Below, in pieces: positions 1 to 11,123 of a stretch of 60,000 nt of DNA; position 1 is the first letter of the stretch, and the number at the start of each line of letters is the position of its first letter. The notes beneath the pieces are model-generated. The model was not told where the DNA came from. It was given only the letters and a program-made list of their open reading frames with translations, and searched no databases. The DNA comes from Symbiodinium natans (Eukaryota > Sar > Dinophyceae > Suessiales > Symbiodiniaceae): assembly GCA_905221605.1 (NCBI GenBank), contig CAJNDS010002501.1, positions 1,085,001 through 1,145,000 of the forward strand, written 5' to 3'. The position numbers were made by a program, and so were the translations under genes.

Positions 1-387
1 TAAAGGCTGCCATGCAGCAAGCGCACAAGATCAAGTCCCTGGTGGATCCTTGGGTTAGTTAGTTTCAAGGCCTTGGCTAGCCCAGTGGTACCCTGTACGC
101 TTGCTTTTGTTTGGTTCTGGGTTCCCTCATGCACTTGCCGAGTAATCAGCCAACAAAAAAGCGTACCCGTATTGTAAGATGGTTACTGGGCTACCAGAGG
201 GCGCAGGACTTCAGGACTTGGAGAGCTCTAGGGTTTTAGGGCTCCAAAGAAGGTTGACGGGATGTAGGCTTCAAGGGGTTCAGGACTCAAAAGTTTCAGA
301 AAAGTTCTGAGTCTGGGTCTGGGGTGCAAGAGCTTGATGGTGTTCACGGTGGACTTCTTGAAAACTTGCTGATGGCTGTGCCTGCAG

Positions 388-443
388 ACAAGCCTTGTCG
401 GCCGCCGGCAGCCTCACCCATGGACCCCGCCCAGCCAGTCTAA
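388..443 (+). CDS. Possible terminal exon of an upstream gene
   Basis: After the acceptor gcctgcag the frame reads KPCRPPAASPMDPAQPV and stops at TAA 441-443. Another exon-like stretch lies at about 6-50 (AAMQQAHKIKSLVDPW, followed by a GT). I recognise neither. They could be the end of a gene that starts left of the window. Confidence 0.28.
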
Positions 444-963
444 GCTGGTGGACGTTGCGGCGCCACCCTGGATTTGTGTTCTAGTGTTCTTAGAGTACCA
501 AGAGCATCCGAGAGCTCAAAGGCCCGGGAAGAGCGTGAATCCCTGTGCGGCAAACGGCCCCACGGCCCCGCGCGTTCGACATGGATTGTCTGTTTTTTTT
601 TTTTTGCTGACTTCTCAGCCGGCAGCGTTGAACGTTTGCCATTAAAAATTAAAGCAATAAAGCAATAAAGCTTTACTGTGAGCCTGGAGCCAGTGTCCCT
701 GCCCCAAATAGGGCACCTCAAACGGCTTCTAAAAAGGGATTGTTTTTGTGTGGGGGGGTATGATGGGAGATATTGGGCAGGAGACACTGCATGAGTCTTC
801 AGCAGAAACGCATTGATTCTCCTCGCCACGGACCGTACTTTTGCCACTTGCGGGAAGCAGATGGCACTTTGCCGGGTTACCCTCTTGCCATGCAAGGCCA
901 TATTGAGACTTTGGTTCCAGGAAGCAGGGGAGTTGGTGTAGCTGGCCCCTGTCATTGTACTTC

Positions 964-1036
964 GGGTTTAGGGTTTAGGGTTTAGGGTTTAGGGTTTAGG
1001 GTTTAGGGTTTAGGGTTTAGGGTTTAGGGTTTAGGT
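964..1036 (+). repeat. TTTAGGG array
   Basis: About ten perfect TTTAGGG heptamers in tandem inside the chromosome, with unrelated sequence on both sides. Confidence 0.97.
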
Positions 1037-1271
1037 TCTCGGTAGGCACTTAGGGAAAATGCCAGCCTACAGTATGATATCCCCTCTAAAAATTTCCCTT
1101 AGGGGCGAATAAGGTGCCTCATTCCCTAATGACCTTCGAGAAACTCGTAAGCTTGCTCTTTTTTCAAGCTGAGGTGTCTCTGTCTGAGACCCCGTTTAAC
1201 TGATATCGAGCTGCCAAGGTTTCCAAGCACCCGACGTAGCACACGGCGCAAGAATGGCGTAGAGGTCCAGA

Positions 1272-1515
1272 CGCATACACACACACACACACGTACAAAG
1301 CACGCGCAAACACCCACAACCACAAACACAAACCCAAGCACAAACACAAACACAAACACAAACACAAGCAAAGCACGCACACACACACACATACCTACAA
1401 ACACATGCACGAGCTCGAACGCGAACGCGAACGCGAGCGCGAGCGCGAACGCGAACACGAACAGACAGACATAGAGACGCACGCATGCACGCAAGCAAGC
1501 AAGCAAACAAGCAGG
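1272..1515. repeat. Compound microsatellite
   Basis: Runs of AC, ACAAACAC-type units, then GCGAAC units (about 1415-1460) and GCAA units (about 1486-1515). The long open frames on the minus strand here are repeat artefacts. Confidence 0.9.
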
Positions 1516-2679
1516 CAAGTAAGCAGACACCGTGCACGCCAAGAGTAGTCGTGCATTGATGGCTGAGCGGGTTTTTCAGGGAACTCTGCCTTCTCCCTCT
1601 CCTCGTTGTTTTGGCGTATGTCCGTTGATCCCCGCATCGGCGCGCATCCGCGTGCAAGAAGTGAAACCAACGGGCCGCCAGAACCCTTGAGAGCACTGCT
1701 GTGGGTCAGCGCGGAAACCCAGGCAAGCTCGTTTCGCCTCACGCCGTCAAGACTTCAGTGGCGTCTTAGGCTTGAGTTGACAACCCCACATCTTCTTTGC
1801 CAATGGTGAGAGAATAGGGAACCTTATAGAACACTTAAGCTCTGCCATTGGGGATGGAAAAATACGGCACCTATTTGCCTCATTCTACGAATTAAGAGCC
1901 AGTATCGGCTTGTTATGATTCCACACCCGCCAGTCGCTGTAAAGTCCTTGCCTCGCAACTCCTAAAACTTTCACACCCGAAAACCAGAACAACCCCAAAC
2001 CCTAAAACCTAGACCCCAAGCCCAGCACCGCCCTTCGACCCGAAAGCCTTATGAAGCCATAGGCCCGAACCCTAAGCCCTGCAAACCTCAACCATTCCAA
2101 GGCTCTTTCAGGTCCAAGGGTGGGAGCCGAAGGTCCTTCCTGTATTCTGTTCTCCTTTTCGCAACGAGTAGCAAAATTCAAGGCTACCTACCCTTGTTAG
2201 TAGCTAGCTCCCAGGAGGTCTCTTTCGCGTGCTTCGCGAAGCTGATCCCAAGAAGAAGTCTTGACGTCGGCTTGTCCCAGGCCATTTCGATGAAAAAGCA
2301 GTGCTGCCGGATGCTCAATCAATCGCAACACTCCGGGGCCCGCTACACGAATTCCCGCACCCTGAGCCCACGAAGACCTCAATCCCCAATCAGCGTTAGG
2401 TGGTGTTGGTACATGTCCCCAAGATGAATCAATACGCACGGGGTTTGTCTACGGCCCACCGCTCTCCAAATGTTCCTCTCAGCGGTCTAGCACAAACTGT
2501 GCATGTACATGTACATAATGTAGGTGTCCACCGTACAAAGACCACCATGAATGGTAGTCCCTCTTGCGGAATGGAGTACTTCATTTGCATCGTTACATTA
2601 TACGCATCATGAAATTTAGGCACCCCGAAACACAACAACTACAATGAACGGTCTGCCAGCAGGTGGTCTGGGCAGATAT
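1516..2679. other. No supported gene
   Basis: Mixed sequence with degenerate CCCTAAA-like pieces around 1990-2090 and a tgtacatgtacat run near 2500. A short frame at 2217-2255 (VSFACFAKLIP) is exon-like but unsupported. Confidence 0.4.
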
Positions 2680-2778
2680 GGGGTTTCCGAAAGTAGGGGT
2701 ACCTTATTGGCCTCCTTGTCAGAAGGGGACCCTACTATTTGGGGGTCTATATTCGGAGTCCTTTTCGCAAACCCCCAT
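2680..2778. mobile_element. Hairpin element, family 2
   Basis: Starts ggggtttccgaaagtagggg and ends with a near-reverse complement (ccttttcgcaaacccccat), with tactatttgggggtctatat between. Related copies lie at 31195-31290, 49605-49700, 54914-55015 and 48860-48967. Size and inverted ends resemble a MITE or introner; there is no coding capacity. Confidence 0.6.
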
Positions 2779-2779
2779 A

Positions 2780-4413
2780 TGCCTAATATGTTACTAATGG
2801 TATTCCCTGACGGTCCCTTGAGAAGTATACTATAGTAACCCCCCCCCAAACAAAAAAAAAACCTTATTCTCGTTATTCAGGCCCCTATATTACACCCTGC
2901 CTCGCGTCGTGGAGTCCTAGGTCTTGCGTTGAGCTTCATACCAGTGCGCCATCCCCCGTTGAGAGCCGAGCTGTGAACTTGCAAAGCAAGTGCGTTCCTT
3001 ATCGCAGACTCGACTTCTGCAGGTTAAATCGCGCGCGACCAGCCAGGCCGCACGACTAGATCAGCCTGCCTGTTTAAACCCTGAGTTTCGGTGCAGAGGG
3101 CGACTCGTTCGCCTTTTGCAATGTTGATTGGATTGGGGGAGCCTGCACCGGCGAGCCTTCTCCAGAACTTCTCATAAGTTGGGATGACCCCCCTATTCCT
3201 AACAGTCCTGACTAGGTATCCTAATTTTAGGGGGGGGGGGGGTACTTATACGGAGGAACTTGTAGACTCATAAGCAGCATCAGCACACCGCGATCACGCC
3301 TCGCGCATCATCCCAATAAAGATCTCTGTCTCTCACCCCCGCCCCCCATCCCTAGACATCCCCGAGCACCTTAGGAGCTTTATAACTTATAATCAGCCCT
3401 CCTCTGCAAAATTTGCTGAAGATTCGAAGGCCTGTGCCTTCGCAACACCTGGGCCTTAGGATGAGAATGCAAGTTATCTTCTTGGGGCTTTGGGGATTGA
3501 AAAGTAGTGAGCAGACGCCACGACCCCCGCGTGGATCAGCACAGTAAAGAAACTCTCATGAGGACTGATAGCGGCAACTAATAACCACAGAAGCCATTGC
3601 CCCCCAATGCTCAACGCCAGCAGCTTTCTGTGACTTCGAGAGAAGAGCTGATCGGGCAAGACACCTCCCCCCAACCATCAACAAACCGCACTGCGGAGAT
3701 TGCTGAAAAGACATGTGAGTCGTGGGCCTTAAGGGGTAGCTGTAATCTGCAGTCCCGAGAACGAATGCCACTTGAGACGCCAAAACCCTCGACCCAGACT
3801 TAGCAACTTGGTTTCTGCCATTCTTAGATGGGGGTTCTCGAAAATGGGGGTATCCTTTTTGGGGGCCCCGTTAAGGGGATTCTATTCTATTTGGGGGGAA
3901 AAAATGGGGCCACCCCTATTTCGGCAAATATTCAAATGGGTTTGATTTAGGGTTTGGGGCTTCATTACTCGACGCGGAGCAGCTCAACAAATCTGCGCTG
4001 GCTTCGTCAGGGGTCAGATTGCAAAGCAAGGGGGTGGCCTTCCCCAGTATATCTTTGACTTAAGGTGTTTGTTTTGGGGCTGCTAGGGGTTTAGGGTTGG
4101 GGCCAGAGATTCGATGTATTCAAGTAGCTCTTTGCAGACTTCAAAGCCGCACTATAGCTTGTCTTCATCAACTCTGAGGACACTTCGATACAGTTGGGAT
4201 GGCAGTAGGTTAGTACATGGTTCTAGTTGCAGGGGCAGGGTAGCTGAAGCGGAGCTCGGCGACCCAAGAGGGTTTAAGGTTGGAGGCGTTTCTTGGGGTC
4301 GGGTCCTTTAAACCCTAAACCCGAAACCCTAAACCCGAAACCCCTCTCCAAGGAACTACCTACTTCTGGCCATCATTGCCGTGGCCAATGCCCGGGCCTG
4401 CTGTTCCGCTGAG
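2780..4413. other. No supported gene
   Basis: Contains an AT-rich element piece (2818-2895), a partial family 1 hairpin (3181-3215), a G run at about 3231-3242, a degenerate family 2 copy (about 3834-3937) and short telomere-like stretches near 4300-4340. An acceptor-like cttctgcag at 3030 has no clear exon. Confidence 0.45.
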
Positions 4414-4478
4414 GTAGAGATGACCCTGTATGCCACCAGCCTCGAAATTATCAAGCGTGTGCACATAGATGCGACCAG
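4414..4478 (+). CDS. Exon candidate, unknown protein
   Basis: Acceptor cgctgag, donor GT (gtacctgag). It encodes VEMTLYATSLEIIKRVHIDA with mostly G or C at third positions, ending in phase 2. A telomere-like array follows at 4500. It may be the first visible exon of the gene whose exons continue to 11.9 kb. Function not recognised. Confidence 0.42.
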
Positions 4479-5311
4479 GTACCTGAGCAAGGGGCCCCCT
4501 AAACCCTAAACCCTAAACCCTTTCAAGTATGCGCTGTCCCTCAGAGCCTCTTCAAGGATGAATGTCGCGCAAAAGGTCGCCTCAAGTCCCGGCCACGATT
4601 CACCACGATTCAAAAGTGCTTGCGGTTTCCGGAGCGGAATTTGAAATATTATAGGGGTCGGAAGGGTTTAGGGTTGAGGGTTTAGGGTTTAGGGTTTGGG
4701 GGTTTAGGGTTGACTATCATTTCCTTATGGTCCCGTTTATGATGAATACCCTATTCTAATCATTCAGGCCCCATTTATTTTGCTTTTCAGTGTGCGAATC
4801 CCCTGTGAGCGAACCCGCCGTTCAGTGAGTCTCTCAGGACACGAACATGTTTTTCAACGAATATCGGGCGAGCAACCGAAGGGCAAAGTTACTGTAGTAT
4901 TTCAGAGGTTAACCATATGATTCCTGCACCTGCATTAACCCGATATTAACCCTGTATAAACCATATATTATGAATTATGCCTATATCAACCATATATTGA
5001 CCCTTTACTGGACCTACATTCACCCTACATTAACCCTAGCTTAACCCTATTTATCCCTATAAGTCAACCCTATTTTAAGTTAACCCTATACATAGTAAGA
5101 ACCCCCCCCCCCCGCCCAAGAAAACTTGTAACAATAGAATAACAACCAAGAACTAAGCCCATAGTTGAGGTGCCGATGAGGGACGGCTTGGAAGCAGGAG
5201 ACCGGCTCCGCATTCTCCGAAACCCCCAAAAAAAATTGCGCCCGGTGGCGGAGTCCAGAGGGGGCTTCGGGTTTAGGGTTTAGGGTTTGGGGTTTAGGGT
5301 TTAGGGTTTAG

Positions 5312-5407
5312 GGGCAAATCCCCATGCCGCCCTGAAAGGAATGGTGGGGCTTTTCGCCGATTGGCGCGACATCTGTGTTCCCACCGACCTGGAGCACGCG
5401 ACGTTCC
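5312..5407 (+). CDS. Exon candidate, unknown protein
   Basis: The acceptor is the tttag of a TTTAGGG array. The frame reads ANPHAALKGMVGLFADWRDI, then CVPTDLEHATF, with a GA or GC donor soon after. It is flanked on the other side by an array of octamers (CCCCTAAA). Amino-acid content and third-position bias look coding. Function not recognised. Confidence 0.45.
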
Positions 5408-5417
5408 GAAGCTGCCA

Positions 5418-5495
5418 ACCTAAACCCCTAAACCCCTAAACCCCTAAACCCCTAAACCCCTAAACCTCTAAACCCTAAACCCCTAAACCCTAAAC
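5418..5495 (-). repeat. CCCCTAAA octamer array
   Basis: About six units of an eight-base variant (CCCCTAAA) rather than the heptamer, then mixed heptamers. Confidence 0.9.
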
Positions 5496-5661
5496 TTCCC
5501 AAACCCCGAAACTTGCCCTAAACCCTAAACCCCTAGACCCTAAACCCCTGGGCATCTGCCAGCCATCAGTCGTTTGAATCCTATGAGTTCCCAACCCAAA
5601 GAAGTCCTACATCCTGCGAACCCTAAAAGGCCTAGCTGGTGCCGAATCGGACATGCAAACT

Positions 5662-5748
5662 CCCCGAAACCCGAAACCCGAAACCCGAAACCCGAAACCC
5701 GAAACCCGGAGCGCGAAACCCGAAACCGAAACCCGAAACCCGAAACCT
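5662..5748 (-). repeat. CCCGAAA variant array
   Basis: About eleven units in which the T of CCCTAAA is uniformly G (CCCGAAA), with one interruption. It lies directly before the exon at 5757. Confidence 0.93.
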
Positions 5749-5756
5749 AACTCAAG

Positions 5757-5871
5757 GATCCTTGGGGTTCTCATGGATGTGGCCGACATGCTACGGCTAC
5801 GTCGGTGGTCGGTCTTCGATGCAGTTCGCAGCTTGCGCCACGTTTGTGCAGGGCATTGGGGGATGTCCAGG
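5757..5871 (+). CDS. Exon candidate, unknown protein
   Basis: Acceptor ctcaag, donor GT right at a gtttatgg/gtttagg stretch. It encodes ILGVLMDVADMLRLRRWSVF, then DAVRSLRHVCAGHWGMS. It is helical in character, with two long Leu/Arg runs. Phase 2 at the start, phase 0 at the end. Function not recognised. Confidence 0.48.
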
Positions 5872-7673
5872 GTTTATGGTTTAGGTTTTAGGGTTTCGGA
5901 TCCAGGGTTCCGGGCTTTAGGGTTCAGTTTTTGGATGCTTTGAAGGCAGGGCAATCTCGCTTGAGGTGCGTTGGGCTTAGGGTTTGGTGTGGAGGGCTTC
6001 GGGTTCAGCGACACATGCTCTAGCCTTCGCCGGTCAAGCAGCTCGTTAGGCAGCAGATAAGCCAGCCCGCCCATCGGTTCCCCCAACAGTAAGAACACTT
6101 TCTGTTCCCTCAGAAAGGTCGATCCTGGTAGCCAAAGATTCTACCCCAAAAGCAGCACCCCATCCCAGCCCACCCTAGAACCTACCAATAGATTGAACAG
6201 GCCCTGCGAGGCAAACCCTAAACCCTAAACCGAAATCCGGGCCACCAAAAGTGGCCGAAATAGGACAGCAGTAACTAGTAACTGGTGCTCTCGACATTTC
6301 ATGAAACATGAGACGAGAACGAAGACGCGAAGGCAGCATCATAGCTAAGAGGACCCTGGGCCTTAGCATGCTCGAGGCGTTGGATTTAGATCCTCAGCCA
6401 CATATTGACAGCGGGTGCCCCTTTCACACAGCCAAGCTAGGCTTGTCATCTAGAGGATTGCCTGTAGTCAGACACTTTCGAACGACATAGGTATGCGGCA
6501 GTCCCGTGACGGCCGTAGGGTCCCTGTCAGAGAAACACTGTCGGGGAAGAAGTAGCATTTAAGTGTTTAAGTGCAAGAAAGCCTCAAGCTGCCGACTGAT
6601 GGGAACCTGAAATCGAAGACTGGACCCTCAACCCATCTCCCCTCAAGAACCCCCTAAACCCTAAACCAAAAACTTCCCCTAGGCCCTAAACCCTAAACCC
6701 TAAGCCCTCAGAACCAGGCAAAGCAGAGAGGACTGTTGTCAACTTTGACCTCCGCGACGCTCGTTGCCATGGTGGCGGCTTTCGACAGGCACCGACGAGC
6801 TAGAAGACATTTCAGGCTTGAGGGTTTTAGGGTTTAGAGTCTAGGAGTTAGGGTTTAGGCGTTTAGGGCTTAGGGTTTTAGAGGGTTTGAAGGTTACTGG
6901 GCTTTGGGCCTTGGGAGTTTGCGACGGTCAGGCCTGGGGCCTGGCGGGGGGCCGTGAAGCCCGTTGTAAGGGCTGCGTCAAAGGAGCTTCCAACTGACCT
7001 AAGACATAGGGTTCTTAAGGGAAGGGGGGTTCAAGCGGGGCAACTCCCTACGGCTCCCTACCCCCATTGACCTTCTCCCTTAAGGACCCCTATAACGTCA
7101 GGTGCAGAAGATCGTTCTTGCCAGAATGACTGCAACCGGTAGGACAATGAACAAGATAGTTGGAAAAAGAGTTCGGGGTTCAGGGTTTGGTGGGCATCAA
7201 CCGAAGCTACTGTGGTGAAGCCTCACCTGGTGTGTCTCAGAACTCTCGCGGGAAGAACCCAGCACTGGACAGGGAGACGATGAATCTTACAGGGTTGGGC
7301 GCTCCAGTAGCGATCCAGGATACGCCGGCGGGGATACCCGGTGGATGCCCCGGATACTCCAAGGATACTGATACTCGGTCAGATGGCATCGTGGGCGAAT
7401 CGTGGGGATTGGGAGCTTGAGCGATCGCAAGGAGAGTGCGGGATGCTCTGGAGCGCACTCCAGCGCGGCTCGAATTTTGCTGGGCTGGGCACGCCAGGGA
7501 AGAGCCCCTAAATGACACCCCCTGAAGCCCTAAACACCCAGCCATAAACCCTAAAGCTCAAGTAACATGTAGAAACCATAAACCCTAAACCCTAGACTTA
7601 CAAATAGCTCCAACCCCACCCCCCCCCCCCGCCGCGCCGCTAAACCCTAGCCCTAAACCCTAAACCCATCGAG

Positions 7674-7762
7674 GTGCCCGAGGCGTACTGGAGACTGGGA
7701 AGGGCTTCTAACTCTTGGAGCGCCACGGCCAAAAGCGGGCAGACCAGCGGACGGTGGCGAGG
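7674..7762 (+). CDS. Exon candidate, unknown protein
   Basis: Acceptor catcgag, donor GT (gttgtg). The frame reads VPEAYWRLGRASNSWSATAK and then SGQTSGRWRG. GC-rich at third positions and free of telomeric repeats, unlike its flanks. Probably in the same gene as the exons before and after. No family recognised. Confidence 0.42.
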
Positions 7763-8084
7763 GTTGTGTAGTGCAATGTTATCATGTTCTGTTTATATGG
7801 TTTGATGGGGTGTCATCGTTTTTGGAGTTTCCGTGATGTTTTATATGGAGAGGGTTTTCTAAGGCGGGTTGTTAGGGTTTTACAGTAGGGTTTTCGGATT
7901 TGGTATAGGATCTATCAAGCTCGGGACCTGCATAGGGCTTGCAGGGCCTCAGGGCTGCAAAAAACAGCTTGGTAGGATCCAAATCTGAATCTTGGTGTTG
8001 ATGTTTGCAAGTTTTTTGGCAGGGTTTCGGGTTTGAACATAAATCGTGTGTCCTTGTAGCAGCTGATGAGACTGCATCAGCGAT

Positions 8085-8297
8085 GTGATTCTAGGCTCGA
8101 AAGTCTTTGATGTATACATCGAAGGCCAATGGGAATGGCTTTATCAACCGCTGCAGTTCGACATCGTTGCGCCTCTGGCCGATAATGCGATGACAAGAGC
8201 TGAAGGTTCAGGGAGTTTGCAAGTGATCCCAGTGCCTGACTGGCCTGGTATGCTAGTCGGGCTTACGGCATCAAGCAGTACGAGAAGATGTGATTGA
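8085..8297 (+). CDS. Open segment resembling part of a malectin-like domain
   Basis: An open frame of about 70 codons includes GSKVFDVYIEGQ and, 10 residues on, FDIVAPLADNAMTRAEG. The pairing of VFDVYIEGQ with FDIVA is typical of malectin-type carbohydrate-binding domains (recalled pattern). No convincing splice sites bound it and the third-position bias is weak, so it could be a decayed fragment or chance. Confidence 0.3.
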   Translation: MILGSKVFDVYIEGQWEWLYQPLQFDIVAPLADNAMTRAEGSGSLQVIPVPDWPGMLVGLTASSSTRRCD

Positions 8298-8708
8298 CGA
8301 TCATGGTGTTAAAGGAGTGAAGGACCTCCATTTTCTAGGTCGTAGATCTGGACCATTTTCTAGATCGAGATGTTGACACTCTTGGTTCATCAAACAGGGC
8401 CTCCTTGTTCCTGTCCATTCCTTGGTGCCCACGCGCCTCCAGGAAGAGCATTGTCAGCGTTGGTGTGTTCATGTGCGGATGTCCTACCAGTGGCTCGGCT
8501 CAGATCTCGCACACGACCAGCTCACCGGCCATGGGCTTCGGATGTAAGAGGTACAAGGCTTGCTTTCAGAAGTTGTGTTTGGGGCTTGGGGGCTTCTGCT
8601 AGCACCTGCGGGTCAAGTAGGCTCCCGTGCGTGCAGTATGTTCCAGGTCCTTGGGTCCAGAGCTTGGCGTGGCTGGAGCCAAAGAGATGGCTAGCATCAC
8701 ACAACCGT

Positions 8709-8785
8709 GGTAGTAGGGTTTAGGGTTTAGGGTTTAGGGTTTAGGGCTTAGGCTTAGGAGTTAGGGTTTAGGGTTTAGGGTTTAG
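8709..8785 (+). repeat. TTTAGGG array
   Basis: TTTAGGG heptamers with a degenerate centre (ttagggcttaggcttaggag). Confidence 0.9.
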
Positions 8786-9496
8786 ATTCAAACCGCCTTC
8801 CCCTTGAAATTGTAGCACTAGGGATTTAGAAGTCCAAGTTGAATTGGGAAGGAAACCTCCCTGTCAACAACCCGCATCTCAGAATGTTGCCCCCCGCCCC
8901 CCCCCCCCCCCCGACCTTCGCCCCACTGGAGGATGTACCCACCAAGCTGGTGCCGACGATTTCTTCGAGCTTTCCAGGAGGGGCGTGATCCCTATAAAGA
9001 TCCCCATTCCCAAGCTTTCAGAGAGCATGGAGGTTTTACCAAAGTCAAGGGATGCCAAGTATCCGCCCTCCCTCGCAGATAGTAGGATTCCCAGAGAATT
9101 TAGGACCCCAAGAAGGTGCCCCTAATCTCGGAAACCCCCTGTGGGCGTTATTCTTAGCCATGGCTTCGGTATCAGGCAGGTCTTCCAAGAGTTGAACCTT
9201 GAGGTTCCGGGCCTTCTGACGAAAAGCACGAAGAAAGGGGCCCCCTTGAGATTCTATGCACCCTACAGGAAAGCACCTCCAAGGAAAAAAACCCTCATGC
9301 CTGCTGTTCTCGGACAGAATGTGCCTGGGAGAGAGTTTTGAGCAAATATACCCGAGACCCTACGATCCATCCTCAAAGTAGATGCCACTCTGTTGCATTT
9401 TTGGAAGTGTGCGAGAGAATGCGGAGAAGAGGAGAATCCTGGGTAAGCGTTGAACTCGACTCCCCCAATTCGGGGGCCTCCTCACAGAAGTCCCGA

Positions 9497-9541
9497 ACCC
9501 TAAACCCTAAACCCTAAACCCTAAACCCTAAACCCTAAACC
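9497..9541 (-). repeat. CCCTAAA array
   Basis: About six CCCTAAA units just upstream of the exon candidate at 9564. Confidence 0.95.
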
Positions 9542-9563
9542 TTCTCCCCGCCTTGCGGGTGAG

Positions 9564-9627
9564 GATGCGGCATGGGACGTGGTCTTCCAGCCCCTGCAAC
9601 TTGTACATAAGCCCTTCGTGGATGCGT
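9564..9627 (+). CDS. Exon candidate (two readings)
   Basis: After the acceptor gcgggtgag one frame gives DAAWDVVFQPLQLVHKPFVD and a TGA. Another frame, which fits the phase of the exon at 7674-7762, gives MRHGTWSSSPCNLYISPSWM and a GTGAGG donor. Both are plausible and I cannot choose between them. Arrays of CCCTAAA and TTTAGGG flank it. Confidence 0.35.
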
Positions 9628-9668
9628 GAGGATGGAAAAGTACTTGCGTTGCCAGAGCATCCTTCCAG

Positions 9669-9764
9669 GTTTAGGGTTTAGGGTTTAGGGTTTAGGGTTT
9701 AGGGTTTAGGGTTTAGGGTTTAGGGTTTAGGGTTTAGGGTTTAGGGTTTAGGGTTTAGGGTGTA
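9669..9764 (+). repeat. TTTAGGG array
   Basis: About thirteen perfect heptamers. A family 1 hairpin element abuts its right end. Confidence 0.97.
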
Positions 9765-9865
9765 GGGATGTTCCCCCTTATACTAACAGCCCTGAATGCG
9801 TTCTGTAATCGGGGGATTATTCGAAGCCCCTGTTAAGGACTGCTCGTAGAAGGGGGAAACATCCC
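9765..9865. mobile_element. Hairpin element, family 1
   Basis: Left arm gggatgttcccccttatact, right arm taaggactgc...agggggaaacatccc, reverse complements with a few mismatches. About 101 bases with no coding capacity. It abuts a TTTAGGG array on the left. Confidence 0.7.
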
Positions 9866-10504
9866 AAACCCCAAGTTTCGAGAGAACTTTCGAGAGAACT
9901 TTATCAGATTTCAGACAGGTCGTTCCCTGGCACAAGTCGAAAGAGGATGGGGTCTCCTTCCAGGAGGAGCACCCGTGGTGTGAACCTTCTCTGGGTTTTG
10001 GGAGTACTATACTTGAATACATTTTTTGGTTCCGGGTTCCCAGAAGAGCTACTGATGCCCAAAAAGTATATGTTATTTGTTCAGGGTCTACTCCAAAGTA
10101 GGGTTCTGAAATCCCAGCAACCCACAAGTTCGCGGGCTTCCCTGTCAACCCAGGGCTGGGAAAGATCTCTGGCTCTGATTTTTTGGAGCCCGACTTCTGA
10201 TGGCACTTTTATACTTTATACCCCAGGATTGTAGGATTCAAGGTGGCGGAAGCACCACATCCAACCTTTCTTTGGGGGGTGCTCGCTCGGAACCATGTCT
10301 TCTCCTTGCTGCTCTCCCTGGAATGTACCAAAACTGTCGACGCTTTAAGGGTCTCCCCCCCCCCCCCCAGGGTTGAGGGTTGAGTGCCGATCTTCGCATG
10401 GGCTTGTGATGATTCATGGTGCGGGGACTTGCTCCTCATACTCCTCATAATGGGGCCGATGGATTTGGCAAGGAATCCCCTTCACTGTGCTGACAACTCC
10501 GCAG

Positions 10505-10556
10505 GCACAAGAACCGCCATGAGCTGGGCGAAACCTTGGGGCCCTCAACCCTCTCA
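10505..10556 (+). CDS. Exon candidate, unknown protein
   Basis: Acceptor aactccgcag, GC donor. It reads HKNRHELGETLGPSTLS with strong codon bias. It lies between the exons at 9.6 and 11.1 kb and is probably in the same gene. Function not recognised. Confidence 0.38.
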
Positions 10557-11123
10557 GCAAGCGGCCTCGAGAGGACTTGGTTTTCGACCGCCCGCGACAC
10601 AGCATGCAAGTGAAGGCTGCCCCACGACTTTCCGCTGTTTCAGGGATTGCGATGTTGGGCTTGGAGAGGCTGGCTACTCCTAGTCTCGAAGCCGAGTGGT
10701 ATGAGTCTTGGCTCGGGGTTGAACTCTCCGACCTCCCATTAAAGTCCTATTTCTGGGTCAGAAGAGATGATGTTTGCCACAGGGAAGACCTAGGGTTTCA
10801 TGTTACGTTTATGGGGCTGAGACTGTTAGGAAATCTGCATCAGAGAGCTTTAGAGCTTGAGTCGCGAAGGTATCCCCCAAATACCCAAAAAAGCGAGTCA
10901 CAGGTGGACATGAAGCGGCCGAAAGAATGGGGATACTTCGGACCGGGGGCTCAGCATTGCCACAGCTTGCCTTAGGCCCTTGGAGGGGTTTAGGGGTGTC
11001 TTGGGCAAAGCTTAGGGTTGAGGATGGGTTTAAACCCTCAAACCTACACCCTAATCCCCTAAACCCCAAACCCCAAACCCTAAATGGGGTTGTCGTCTCT
11101 CTTGTGGGCATCCGGGGTTCTAG

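Noticed and set aside
1126-1742. Long overlapping minus-strand open frames rich in Val, Cys, Arg and Ala
   Set aside because: They translate AC, GCGAAC and GCAA microsatellites; three frames are open at once.
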